Origin: Platerodrilus igneus
Taxonomy: Eukaryota; Arthropoda; Insecta; Coleoptera; Lycidae
Length of the DNA stretch: 64,000 nt
Direction of reading: 5' to 3'
NCBI GenBank assembly: GCA_036346225.1
Contig: JARFIW010001342.1
Span: 682,001-746,000 of the forward strand
A program made the position numbers and the translations under genes. The notes under the pieces were generated by a model, which made no database searches, was not told the DNA's origin, and saw nothing but the letters and a program-made list of their open reading frames with translations. This document shows positions 1 to 10,325 of the stretch, piece after piece (within the stretch, counting starts at the first letter, position 1; every line of letters starts with the position of its first letter).

Positions 1-114
1 CTTCACGGTTTTTTTTTTTTTTTTAATAACGCGTACCTTTTCCCAAAGCTTCTACACGGTGATTAAAATTATTTGATGTGATTATTTAATTTTCTACCCT
101 GGTCTAAATATGAG

Positions 115-195
<81 letters not shown>

Positions 196-996
196 TACGT
201 ATATATGTTGTATATACTGTATTTATTACGTATATATACATTGTATATATTGTAATTATTACGATAATTTTATGTACTGAATTTTGTATTTACATTGATA
301 CGCTGTGGTTTTTAGAGCTGTAATTGGGTAATTTTTCTTTGTGTAATTCATATGGGGAGAGACCTAAAAACTACAGTTCACTTTTTTAAGAAGTAATTTT
401 TTTATTCTTCTTGAAATACATGTACTCTGGTTATTGATTTTGTTTATTGTTTTTTTTTTGGTATACTACAATGCTATGTCTAACCAAAATGTTATTTAGA
501 ATAATTATAATTAATTTCTTTTCCTTATTTCAGGCTTTCCATTTAGATAATTTTTTTTGTATGTGTATACCCCGCCCACTCACCAATTGAACCCGATCAT
601 ACTTACCTTTCTTTCTTTGTTTTTTATGCTAGACTACGTCGATGTACGTGGCATAAATTTTGACGCCCTGATGTGGGGCTCCGAGTTTGTTTTAGTTAAT
701 TTTTGGCTCCGATTTTGGTTGATTAACTGGCCCAATTCTTGTTTGTTGTTACTGCCCGATTTTCGACATTACCCACTTTTCTCGGCCTGAGGCTACTTTT
801 TTTTCTTTCTTTACTTTTGTCTTTTGGCTCTTTTCTGTGCCCCACATGCGATTCGATCTTCTTTATTTCTTGTGTGGGTTTGATCTTCTTAAATTTTGAT
901 TTTGTTTTCTTTTTTGATCGCTAAGTATCATTGGTTGCCTCATTTCAGATTATCGGAATTGTGCTTTCGCCGATAATTCTAGCCCGTTGAAATCGC
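1..996 (+). mobile_element. Gypsy-like LTR/leader, copy I (left end outside or unresolved)
   Basis: This stretch aligns by eye with 21.5-22.36 kb. Shared landmarks run in order: a CCCGCCCACTC-type motif near 570, a GACTACGTCG motif near 633, a GCCCTGATGTGGGGC motif near 664, and an ATTATCGG / CCGATAAT inverted repeat near 950-980. A TGGCGCCC primer-site-like motif follows at 997. The order LTR then TGGCG is what Ty3/Gypsy retrotransposons show, so I read it as a degraded LTR plus leader. The short open frames inside it (for example 557-790) are T-rich and do not resemble any protein. The left boundary cannot be placed because the copy may begin before the window. Confidence 0.5.
113..200. repeat. 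(AT)n microsatellite
   Basis: Nearly pure AT dinucleotide repeat, interrupted once by CGTTC near 157. It grades into imperfect TATATACGTA-type repeats to about 255. It lies inside the degraded LTR-like region and is absent from the second copy near 21.5 kb, so it expanded after the copies separated. Confidence 0.9.
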
Positions 997-1640
997 TGGC
1001 GCCCTATTCCTATTCCTAATTTCTATTTTGTTATTTTTTTGGTTCTTGTACTTGTTGATTGGTGTTGTTCTTTTTGGATTTTCTTTTTTTTCTTCCTCGT
1101 TCTTTTTGTTCCACATTTCTCTCCTTTTTTCCTGTGGCTGATGTTACTTTCTGATAGTCTTTGTGCTGACGTGGTATATTTTTCGATTCACTTTTTGTGG
1201 TAGGTGCTTTCTAATCCATTTTTCTTTTCTTCGGAAACCACGACTTAGCCGACTATAGGTCTAGTTTGCTGTTCTTTTCTTTGGTTCTTCGTTTGTTGCG
1301 ATTTTTGGATACCACAGCTTGAAATATTATGATTTTTTTCTCTATCCAGCATTCTTGTTTCCTAGCTTAGTGTGAGGTTTGACACTTTTGTCATTTTGGC
1401 TGTTACTGTTGGTTTTCTTCCTCGTTTCTTTCCTTTACTGTTGGTTTTTCTGCAGGAAACCAATCTTCCTTTGAGGCCGAAGACTTTTCTGTTTCTTTTC
1501 TGAAGAAACATCAGTCCCTTGATGACTTTGCCAGTGTTGGCGCCATTCTACCTTGTCCTCGGTGGTTGCTACCTTCTACTTTTCCTTTTCCTATATCCTC
1601 TAATCTTTTTGATTTAGTCTGGTATACTGGTTCTTTGAGC
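997..1640 (+). other. leader of copy I; TGGCGCCC primer-site-like start, no clear gene
   Basis: The stretch opens with TGGCGCCC at 997, where the related copy at 22362 has TGGCGACCA. The rest is T-rich. A frame around 1455-1640 reads as plausible protein for about 60 codons but I do not recognise it, and there is no gag start like the one present at 22615 in the other copy. Confidence 0.35.
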
Positions 1641-1719
1641 CGGTCTTAGAAGTATAAAAAGAATAATAAGAAATTGCTCGAAATGTTTTAGATTTTCTTT
1701 CCGATCTTCTCAACAGATC

Positions 1720-1950
1720 ATGTCAGATTTGCTAAAAGATAAAGTGAGAATTTGTCGTCCGTTTCAAGGCGTTGGCGTTGATATTGGCGGCTTCTTTTAC
1801 ATTAAAACTTCAAAACTCCGAAAGGCGTCGGAAATCAAATCATATCTCGCCGTGTTTGTGTGCATGTCCACAAAGGCTGTTCACATGGAACTCGTCGTAG
1901 TTCTTTCCGCTGAATCATTCATAATGTGCCTAAAACATTTCATAGCTTGA
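1720..1950 (+). pseudogene. BEL/Pao integrase fragment
   Basis: A 76-codon frame matches the catalytic core of a BEL/Pao integrase. It has the GVDIGG motif around the first catalytic Asp, then YLAVFVCMSTKAVHMEL, then the start of the rRFIA segment. The intact element at 24.6-31.2 kb has the same order at 29800-29970 (GVDFGGPF, then CFSTKAIHLEL). The fragment ends at a TGA after FIA, before the second catalytic Asp, and nothing of RT or gag is seen beside it. It is a decayed scrap that cannot integrate DNA. Its residues differ enough from the 24.6-kb element to be another BEL family. Confidence 0.8.
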
Positions 1951-2439
1951 AGAGTGGGTATTTCATCAAGGACAGATGAAACTTGCTAAAAGTGGAACAA
2001 AGAAAGACTATCAGACAAAATAGGTATGGGACGGAGGCAGGTATAGTTTTGAATATTAGTTAGACAGGGTAATGCTTGGTTACTTTTACAGGTGGTTAAC
2101 AAGCGCCACAAGAAAGGGTTATTTGGTAAAGTATGAATTAGAGTGGGAAAGGAATACAATGTGTTAATATAGACATATTTTGAGTGGGGTTATTGTGTCT
2201 GTTTGACATGCAAGTAGTTAACTAAACAAAGAGAGATTATTTTGGCAGAATTAGTAAAAGAAAAAAAGACATACAAAGCTTGTTAAGCTTGGGGTTCAGA
2301 CTAGGCAGTGGGATGAGAACAGACTGAGGGGTAGACAAAGTAAGGAATAGGAAATTGAGGGAGTATGTTGAAGGGAGACGGCTATAATATGTATTATGGG
2401 AGGCGTGTTTCAACATTAACATTTGCCAGTAGGGCTAAA
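1951..2439. other. no gene seen
   Basis: I see no coding pattern on either strand. A 61-codon minus frame at 2237-2422 is low-complexity and serine/leucine rich, with no homology I recognise. Confidence 0.5.
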
Positions 2440-3760
2440 TTTCGAAGAAGTAAGTGTCCGTTGCGAGATATACGGAGAAAATATCTACGTGAGCGGGTTT
2501 GTGTCGGAGCAAAATTCCAGGATTTGGATGGCCGTTGATCTTTTGGTGTAGAAATTTCGAAGAAGTGGGTGAACGTTAAATTGTGGGTTTTAAAAATTGT
2601 GTAACCGTTGGAAATTTACTGAGAAGCCTTGTTTGTTTATATTGACGGATTTTGCAAGAATTTAGAAGCTTTAGAGGGGCAGAAAAGCCTATATAAACAC
2701 AAGCAGTTGGGTTAGTGCTCTCTTCTCTTTACGCTCTTACTGCGTCGTTAACTATTACGCTAGTAGTAGTGAACGAGATTACAGCTGACTTGTCTACAAG
2801 TGATATCAGCCTTCGAATACAGTTTGAGATATAACTGACACCAGTGGCGTTGAGTTTCGACTAGCAGTCAGCAAATGTATTATAAAAGGTTTTAAAGAAA
2901 GAAAATGAGCTGCAGGCTTAAATAAGTACGTACAGGCTGCGTGATATTTTGTTGGATGCATAGCATGCACATTAAATGGAGTAGAGACCGATGGTAGAAC
3001 GATTTGATTGTTTACCTACCGTAAACGGGATCTGTAGCAGAATTGGGAGAATTTGATTGTATCTGGTAGTCTAGAGGATAGAGTAGCAGCTTGCAGTTAC
3101 GGCTGGTGCAATCCTGATTGGGGGATGTTCCTGAAGGCGCAGCTACTGATAAAGGCCAAAGACGTCGATGGTATGAGGGCAGATCTATGAGCAGTAGAAA
3201 TCCAGGTAACGGATGTTTATTAAAATTTTCTCTTTGTGTTTAACTGGTGTGGAATGATTTTTGTACTTTATGAACTAAAAGTAACAGAATCCAAAACAGT
3301 TAATGATTAAACATTTATGATATTATTTTACAAAATTTTTCTTATGTGGGAATTTAAGTTATTAAAATGATTGATGTTCTATTTTATTATGTGCAAGGTA
3401 AAAGGGACTTTTTGTAATTTGTTGTGCTGAAATTAGCACGAGTGGTTGAAGGTTTTACTATGAGCTCGTATTAAGCCAGGGGTAACGTAAGGTTGGTGGC
3501 AAAGCCCTGTTACTTTTAATGATTTTTAATCTGGGTAATAATGTGATATAAATGTATTATTTAAAAAAAAAGGAAGCATGTAATATAATTGATCTGTGAA
3601 TTAGATGTTGATGATGATTTTTGGTGTATAATTTTTCTCTAAATAAATCTAGGAGAGTTACCGGAGCAGCTTTTTGTGGAGCAGTTAGTTGTAATTTCAG
3701 ACAGCAGCAGAGCAGCAGTGGCAAACTATACTGTTGGAGATGAAAATTGAGTTTTCTTAC
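2440..3760 (+). repeat. Repeat C, copy 1 (LTR-like, with TATA box)
   Basis: This region aligns with 23.61-24.58 kb continued at 31.2-31.4 kb. Shared landmarks are CTTTAGAGGGGCAGAA followed by a TATATAAAC box (2689-2699 here, 23811-23819 there), CAAGGTAAAAGGG near 3395, AAAGCCCTGTTACTTT near 3500, and a GCAGNNGAGCAGC run near 3700. A TATA box in a repeated non-coding block suggests an LTR promoter. I could not find defined termini or a coding part, so the class is open. Confidence 0.55.
2689..2699 (+). promoter_or_regulatory. TATA box of repeat C copy 1
   Basis: CTATATAAACA sits just after a G-rich block (GAGGGGCAGAA). The same arrangement recurs at 23811 in the second copy. About 30 bases downstream lies a pyrimidine-rich CTCTCTTCTCTTTACGC stretch that could hold the start site. 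Confidence 0.4.
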
Positions 3761-4599
3761 TTTTGTGCTTTAGTAGGAAAATAGCTTGAAAACTTAATCA
3801 AACGCTCAAAGCTTAAGTAGCAGAGTAACCTCGCAAGAATTAATGTCGAATCAAATTGAGGGGATCTAATCAAGAGTAAACTCGGAGAATTAGATGGCAA
3901 ACTAAGCGAGGGACATGAAATTATAGAGATCGTAGAATTTTATAACGCCCAATGTAAAATATTGCGGTGTAAATTTTAAATAGTTCTTTGGTAGAGAGAA
4001 GTGGACTGTATATAAAATTAAGTGATAATTTACAAACAATATATAATTAATGTTTTTAATAAGTTCAAGCGTTTACTAAAAGCACTCACCTGTTGATTAC
4101 GAAGCCGTGCCAATGAAAAAAACGATGTAATATCTACTCTGCTTTTGCGGGTGTAGCGAAGCACATTTACGACAAGCGGTTCATAATTAGGAGTTTTACG
4201 TAGAACGTAACAGCGATGCGGACTGTTTGAACGACAAATCGATTCTCTTAAGCTTTGTGGATTTTCCAGTCAATACTGTTCTTGCACATGCGGAATAACA
4301 CAGAGTTTTATTACTCGCGGCACTTGTTGGCGCGTGCTTCCAGTAAAACCATGAGAATTTTACTAACAAATTTAAATATACCGAGGCGAACGTAAAATAA
4401 TCAACAAACTCAGTGTATAATGAATGTAGCTTTAATTATTTACACTATAAACGGAACACCCAAATTGACGAATGTGCGAGTCCGAAATGAAAATTCCTGC
4501 GAAGAGATAGTGATGGGCGATATAGAATACATGCACTTTTTAGAAAAGGTTGTCGTTCGCTGTTGAAAACAAAAGTGGTATTTTTCTCCATAGTTTTGT
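3761..4599. other. no gene seen
   Basis: AT-rich non-coding sequence. Nothing on either strand reads as protein for more than about 40 codons, and no RNA gene is apparent. Confidence 0.5.
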
Positions 4600-4614
4600 T
4601 TATCTTATTAACAC

Positions 4615-4911
4615 CGTTTATTTACATTTCCAATGTTCCACTCGAAGGTACTACATTGGCCAGGAGGTGAGTTTTTTGTTGCCTGGAAATTTAGAATTTT
4701 GCCGAATCCTTGCCATTTCAGGCAAGGTAGGGATCTTTAACGTGCGTGACAACACTCACACACGGGACCTCCATTTAACCTCTCATCGAAACGAGGGCGT
4801 ATTTTTGTAAAAAATGCTCACCTGCCATTTTTTAAGCAATCGGCCAGGATTTGAACCCAGGAAGTTGGGATCCGTAGTCTTACGCTTACTACATTGATCC
4901 ACGGCGACGCC
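4615..4911 (-). mobile_element. 297-bp tRNA-derived SINE, diverged copy
   Basis: On the minus strand this reads like the SINE at 38224-38520: a tRNA-like head with a degenerate B box (TTTGAACCC on plus, near 4852), a body with CACGTTAAAGATCCCTACC, and a tail that ends in an AATG/TTTACAT region. The flanks carry an imperfect 15-bp target duplication, TTATCTTATTAACAC at 4600-4614 and TTATCTTATGAACAC at 4912-4926 (14 of 15 match). The length between them is the same 297 bp as in the other two copies. SINEs have no protein; RNA polymerase III transcribes them and a LINE mobilises them. This is the oldest of the three copies. Confidence 0.85.
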
Positions 4912-5478
4912 TTATCTTATGAACACTGACAATTTTAGGGATCTTTCCACAAACAAGTGTTTGTTTGGTGTTTCAAAGATGGTAACATGTTCAAGTAAGA
5001 TATGACATGATGGGCAGTGTTACCCAGCAGTTTTAGTCCTACAATAACAGGCGTGTATGAAGTGATGGACAATGTTTAAAATGATGAATTATTGCTTTGT
5101 ATTTATATGCATGCCACTAATTTTATAACAACTAATGGGGTGTTGTGACTTTCCTTTTTTTTATAAGCATATCTTTTTAATGGAAGACTGTATTGAAGAC
5201 TGAATCAACCGCAAAATACTATAATTAAAAAGATTTTGCTTAAATTAATACTCGAATATGAAAAATATGGCAAACTTTAACTTGAACTACTTTGTAAAAT
5301 CTTCTAGAGCGAATCGGTATTGAAGTTTTTCTTTTTTTGACCCCTCCCCCCTTCTACGAGTAGTTAGTTACAACGGCATTCTTCCGGTCCCTTTTATGTT
5401 TGGAAATCGGTGCGGACTAACTAAGTTGCTTTCGTTGCTCTCTTCCTTGTCCACCTGGTATACCTTAACATATTTTGA

Positions 5479-5551
5479 CGCCCTACGTGGACCTCGAACT
5501 CACAAACCGGAGAGTAAGAGCCTCATACTCTTACGACTGAGCTTGCTGGGC
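5479..5551 (-). pseudogene. tRNA-Lys(CTT)-like sequence, 73 nt
   Basis: The minus strand can be laid out base for base on a 73-nt animal tRNA-Lys: acceptor GCCCAGC, D arm starting GCTCAGTCG, anticodon loop CTCTTAC (anticodon CTT), T loop TTCGAGG, and 3' acceptor GTAGGGC plus discriminator G. Mismatches occur in the acceptor (A5/A68), anticodon stem (27/43) and T stem (52/62), so it is probably not a working tRNA. Directly beyond the 3' end the minus strand reads TCA, close to CCA, as if the source were a mature tRNA. On the plus strand the end reads TGACGCCCTACGTGG, which is a tRNA-Lys primer-site sequence. It could be a SINE head or a copied retroelement primer. Confidence 0.7.
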
Positions 5552-5694
5552 ATAAGGGACGCAACTGTCCTAATTGTCAAAATTCTTTAAACCGACAGGA
5601 GGGTCTTCGAATCGCGTTGTCGACCCTTTCATTTTCTTGATCTCGAATTTTCCTGTTCTCGATCTCAATGATCAATACCGCTACGTCTTAGATT

Positions 5695-6040
5695 TTGTGT
5701 GCGAATGTTCGTGGCGACAAACGCTCATATCTTTCAGTCCAAAATTTTAGAAAATTCTCTACTGGTCTTTTGGACTCCAAAGTCACTCGTACTACTCTTG
5801 CTAGTCTCGTTTGGCAGCGCTTACGTTTTATAAACTTCCCTCTATATGCTTTCTCTTCTTATTTCTGTAGTTTTGCTGATAATTCTAAATGTAACAGCCT
5901 AGGTTCCGTTTTCCTTCTCTTCAAAATTCCGTCAATACCCTAGACCCTGTTGTTATTCCTGAAATTGCTCACCAGCTTATTCTGGGTATCGACTTTTGGA
6001 AGTCGGTTCAATGTGGTCTTAATTTTCACGATAGCCTATG
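5695..6040 (+). pseudogene. Ty3/Gypsy aspartic protease fragment (unit alpha)
   Basis: The frame carries RSYLSVQ, then a degenerate active site LLDSKVTRT where Gypsy proteases have LLDSGATRT. In a shifted frame near 5950-6010 it continues with a flap-end block AHQLILGIDFWKS. That order (strand, D-S/T-G, then ILGxDFW) is the retropepsin core of Gypsy polyproteins. The active-site Gly is lost and at least one frameshift separates the halves, so it is dead. It precedes the RT fragment by about 300 bp in the correct pro-pol order. Gag is not seen upstream. Confidence 0.75.
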
Positions 6041-6349
6041 AACCGTTGCTCCTCCTTCCTCATTGGTAATCACCACTTTTGATCCTGCCTACATTGTGTG
6101 CATCTTATTCCTGAACAACAACATATTTAGATTCCATTATTTCCACTACCTTTTCCAAACAGCTTCTTGGTCTTATTTGCACCACCCTAGTCTAAAATCA
6201 TATCCATGTGTCCGCAGAACCTATCAAACAATGCCTACTATCCTCTTTCTCGTTCTTTTCTTAAATATTTCGAACTCGACGAAAGGCTCCGTCTTAGAGT
6301 TGTCGAACCTTCCACCAGTCGCTGATCCAGTCTTATTGTCTTAGTGAAA

Positions 6350-7560
6350 AAAAGCGACTTCCATAGGTTCCGCATTGATTTCCGCAAAGTCAACCAAGTC
6401 ACTCAAAAGAATGCCAGTCTTCCTCCTTATATCTCCACTATCCTAGATCGTTTTCGTGATGCTCGTTTTCTTTCTCCCTAGATATTTGTTCCGCCTACTG
6501 GCAAATCCATCTCGCTTCCGAATCTAAACCTATCACTGTATTCACCGTCACTCATCGTGATTTGTTCCAATTTTGCAGCCTCTCCTTCGGACTCAATAAT
6601 TCTCCCGCTACCTTCCAGCGCATTATCGACCAAGTCATACGTCTTAACCTTAAACCTTTCAGCTTTACCTACCTTGACGTTTTATAATAATTATCATTTC
6701 CTTCGACGAACACTTCTGCATCCTTGACATAGTCCTATCGCGTCTCTTGCTTGCTGGCCTTTCCTTTCGTCAGGCTAAATGCCATTTTTGTCTTCCTGGA
6801 CTCCGTTATCCCGGTTACGTCGTTAACCGAGATAATTTACTTGTCGTTCCTTATAAAGTGTCCGCTATTTTCAATATCCCTCCTTTTTCCTATGTCCTAG
6901 AAGTCCGAAGACTGACTGGCATGACTAATTGGTACCAGCGGTTACCCTTACTTTCCCATTTTCTAACATCACCCGTAAAAATGTCTCTCTTTTCTGGTTT
7001 CCTGATTGCCAGTCCGCATTTATTTCCCTTATATCAATTAGTTTCCGCCCCCATCCTTTCATGCCCTTTACTATCCAAACTGATGCCTTTCACTTTAGTT
7101 TGGGTGCCATCCTAAGCCAGACGTCCTCAGAAAGTCAGAAAGTCGCTAGTTACATCAGTCGCTTGCTTTCCAAGCCTGAGCACAATTACTCAGTTACTGA
7201 GAAGGAGTGCCTGACTGTGCTGTAGCGATTGAGAAGTTCCGGCCGTTGTCGATGATACCCACTTTTCTGTCATTATCGGCCACCAGTGCCTCCTTTAGCT
7301 CAACACTCTCCAAAGTTCTTCCGCTTGTTTAGCCCACTGGTCCCTGCGCGTCCAGCAATATGACTTTCCTATTATCCACCGTAAAGGTGGATACTGATAC
7401 TGATACTCTTCTTCATTATGTTCCTATCCTCAAGCCCACCTCTCTTTCGGCGTGTTACAATTTTGAATATTTTGGTTTTATGCTTCGTCGAGTTGGTTTC
7501 GTTCGTGCTATTCATCTGGACAGTTAGCGCAGTTGAAAGTTGGCGATGAGTTGTTTTCCC
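6350..7560 (+). pseudogene. Ty3/Gypsy reverse transcriptase-RNase H, unit alpha
   Basis: Pieces in all three plus frames match the Gypsy RT-RNase H order. FRIDFRKVNQVTQKNAS is at 6362, the fingers/palm region follows to about 6690, then RQAKCHFCLPGLRYPGYVVN, then KVSAIFNIP and the RNase H entry FTIQTDAFHFSLGAILSQ. SKPEHNYSVTEKECLTVL is followed by a stop at 7223, and the HFSVITGHQ block follows after a frameshift. The YLDD catalytic box at about 6670 is damaged (reads YLDVL then stops). A TAG near 6480 also interrupts it. The same lesions occur in the second unit at 12.2-13.3 kb. Confidence 0.85.
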
Positions 7561-7639
7561 TAGGTTCGTGTTAGAGCACCCTCTTGGGCTTGTGGGACGG
7601 ATTCTTTATACAGATTCTTTTGCTTAGATTGGCCAAGTT

Positions 7640-8402
7640 TTTGACACACAAAATAAACTGTTGTCTCAAAAACCGCTAGCTTGATCCTATTGCAGTATAA
7701 AAAGTTGGTGATTAGGTATGTCTTGATGCAGGTAGTTTTCTGACATCACAGTTTGAGAAATTATTGAAAGTTTTAATTTTAACTTACCTTCATCGGGGAG
7801 CTACCTATTAAATATGCAATAGCGATAATTATAGTCGTGATCCACTGAAGCTTTTATATTTCAGAGCTTTCGTTCAGAGCTGCAGCAAACGTTTTCAGTT
7901 GACTTAAGCATGGAGTTGTTCTGACCCTTTTGGTTGATGAGTAGAAACTATTAAGTGATCAAGAAGTTCAATACGACTTATATCACTAAATGTGTTGCTT
8001 TGTAGAGAACTCGCGAACCGTGCATGCGTGATGCAGTGAATGTTAGTCAAACGTGGTGAGGATAGTCTTAGTAGTAAATCAAAGAATAAGGAAGCCACTA
8101 CAAGGAAATAGCTAGAGCGATGGGCCGGGCAACCACGGGAAGATGGGCATACATACCGATACCAAATGTACAGTACTGGGCAGAGATAAAACATGGACGG
8201 ACGTATTTGTACATAATCCAGGTATTAACGGGCATTTTAGTAGTTACTTACAGCGGTTCAAAAGAGCTACCACGCTCTGTACAAACCAAAGCGCTGACCT
8301 GAGTCATACCCTATTCGCCGTGCAGGTGGGAGCAAAAAAAGACTCGCTCGAAACAGATTGGGATTAAACATGGGCAAAATGGTCAACAAGATGATGGGAG
8401 GA
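7640..8402 (+). pseudogene. 3' region between pol and LTR, unit alpha (third reading frame remnant)
   Basis: Between the RNase H end and the LTR lies a block shared with 13400-14180. In the second unit it holds an open frame of 139 codons. Here the same frame is broken, with short pieces at 8120-8302 and 8143-8367. It includes MGRATTGRWAYIPIPNVQY and a hydrophobic stretch TYLYIIQVLTGILVVTYS. Its place, last before the polypurine tract and LTR, fits an integrase tail or an envelope-like third gene, but I cannot identify it. Integrase motifs (HHCC, DDE) are not seen between 7560 and 8400, so integrase appears deleted. Confidence 0.45.
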
Positions 8403-9217
8403 TGTTATACTATTACTAGAGAAATACTAAAACAAAAACAAATTGTTGATAGAAAAGGAATAAATAAATCCGCAGACAAGAAAAACAGTTTGTGATCAAT
8501 GGACAACAAAGATATCAGACTGTAGATGCTTTGACTAGAGATTGAGGAAAGAGAAAGAGAAAGGCGTTTAGAACGGTAGGGCCCTGTACACAAAATCAGG
8601 TACAAGGGAATTTCACACTCCCCCGGTAATTGATGCTGCAAGGCCAGCCAGAGAGACAGGCATGACGTTTCTACGAGATACATATCCCCCAAATCAAATA
8701 TATGTATAATTAGATGGAATTATCGAATCTTAATTTAACTTACAACATTGTGTGAATGAGGGATAGATGATAAAGGGTTGATAGAAGTCAGACAGAAGAC
8801 GTGAGATCGGATGTAAGTACATTGTATTCCAGACGCAACGTGAGACTGCAGGTGCAGGTTACAGCAGGTTATAAAACTGCAATTACTAGAATTAAGATTG
8901 TTACTTTGTAATGTATAAATGAATAAAGAAATAAGCAGACATGAGCTCTGCAATTCTCACAAGCAACGTGAGCGGCAGGGACAACATAAATACCTTGGTG
9001 AGCCCAAGGAGGTCAATCAGTTTTGAGCCTCACAACTTTAGCATTGTTGGTTGTTCAGGCTATTCGCCCTAATTTAGTTCATTTAATTTCAACTTCGAAT
9101 ATTTTTCTAACAGTAGTTGTAAATTAAATTTCAATTGTAATTCAGCTTAAATAAATCTTGTTAGAAGAGTTTTGAAAGACTTTTTAAAAAGGCAGCTCAC
9201 AAGGCCCAAAGCTTAAC
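8403..9217 (+). mobile_element. Gypsy LTR, unit 1 (815 bp)
   Basis: The left edge follows a polypurine tract (GATGGGAGGA, 8393-8402) and starts TGTTATAC. The right edge abuts a TGGCACAGTCGG primer site at 9218. Inside are a TATA-like CATAAATAC near 8985, a TCAATCAG initiator-like motif about 30 bp downstream, and an AATAAA polyadenylation signal near 9150. It matches 14181-14872 except for about 123 bp (around 8552-8680) present only here. Edges are inferred from tract and primer site; the end reads TTAAC, not a textbook CA. Confidence 0.7.
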
Positions 9218-9235
9218 TGGCACAGTCGGATCGGA
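9218..9235 (+). promoter_or_regulatory. tRNA primer binding site, unit 1
   Basis: TGGCACAGTCGGATCGG resembles the TGGCGCAGTCG-type primer site used by the Drosophila gypsy/17.6/297 group. The second unit reads TGACGCAGTCGG at 14873. It sits directly after the LTR. Confidence 0.6.
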
Positions 9236-10321
9236 TTCAGAAGGGCACTAGGAAATCCAAATTCGAGGAACTGGTGGTCTGGAATATCAATTCTTAATCT
9301 GGAAGAACAAACAATAAAATTTGGACAAGGTACAAAATCGACCAAGCCTAAAGAAGGAAAACATATGAAATTGGCAATGAAAATTATGTAAATTTATTTA
9401 TCTTAATCATTTTTCTTTTCAATTATTGATATTAGCTACTAAGAATTTTATACAATTTCATTATCGCAGTTTATTATTTCTGAAAGAATTTACTCAGAGA
9501 ACTTATTTTTAACAAGAGAATTATAAAGACGCATTTTTATGCACAAATTACTACAAATTATCACGACAAATAAAACTATTTATTTAACAAGTCTAAAAGT
9601 TTAGAATATATAAATAAAACGCAATTCTTTTATTACAGCAAACGATTCAATGCTCAACACATTTTTATAAAAGCTCTATAATTAAATACTTTAGCATTAA
9701 CGGAAGTATATAATTATATAAAACGTTTCTGCACTTTATTGTAACAAAACGGTTTACTCATCACTAAAATTAACATTATTCAGAAAACTTGAAACCTTAT
9801 AATTAGACATTTTTAAGACAACGGAATTGTATAATTATAAAGAAGTATTCACGCACTTATTAATGCAACACCTACAGGGACAATTATAGCAACTTAATTA
9901 CTCAGCAAGTCTGAAATAAAACGTACAATTATAACGCAGTTATTACGAGAGATTATTGCTAACATAAAATCACTCAGAAAAACAGGAAACTCAATTCGTA
10001 ACAATTGTAACATCTGAAAAGTATAAAAATACGCTCAATGTGACAGTAATTGATGAGACATTACCAAGCAGAAATTCCTTAATGTAGTTATAACACCGTA
10101 TAACTATATACAAAGTATTCGTAAAACGATTCGTTAAATAACTGAATATATACGAAGTAAACTAAAAAGCAAATCTCAATTTATACAAAAACCTGATACA
10201 AATTAGAACTGAAAGCGACCATTAATTATTAGAACAACCATAAATTCAGACATAAAGATTTATCTTGAGAGTATTCCGCAATATAACGGAGATCAAGCAC
10301 TATAGGCATTTTTATAACCCC
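9236..10321 (+). other. AT-rich leader of the Gypsy element, unit 1
   Basis: No gene. Very AT-rich sequence between primer site and gag, with many scattered TATAATTATA-type runs. It is collinear with 14890-16004 with frequent small differences. The length of about 1.1 kb is long for a leader. Confidence 0.6.
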
Positions 10322-10325
10322 GGGT
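10322..10325 (+). repeat. GGGT target-site duplication, left
   Basis: GGGT at 10322-10325 is repeated at 11690-11693 on the other side of the solo LTR. The uninterrupted copy at 16004-16008 reads CCGGATGAG, i.e. a single site with one base change. Confidence 0.8.

Noticed and set aside
557..924. Frames of 77 and 61 codons in T-rich leader
   Set aside because: Leucine/phenylalanine-rich products of T-rich sequence, not conserved in frame in the second copy near 22.1 kb.
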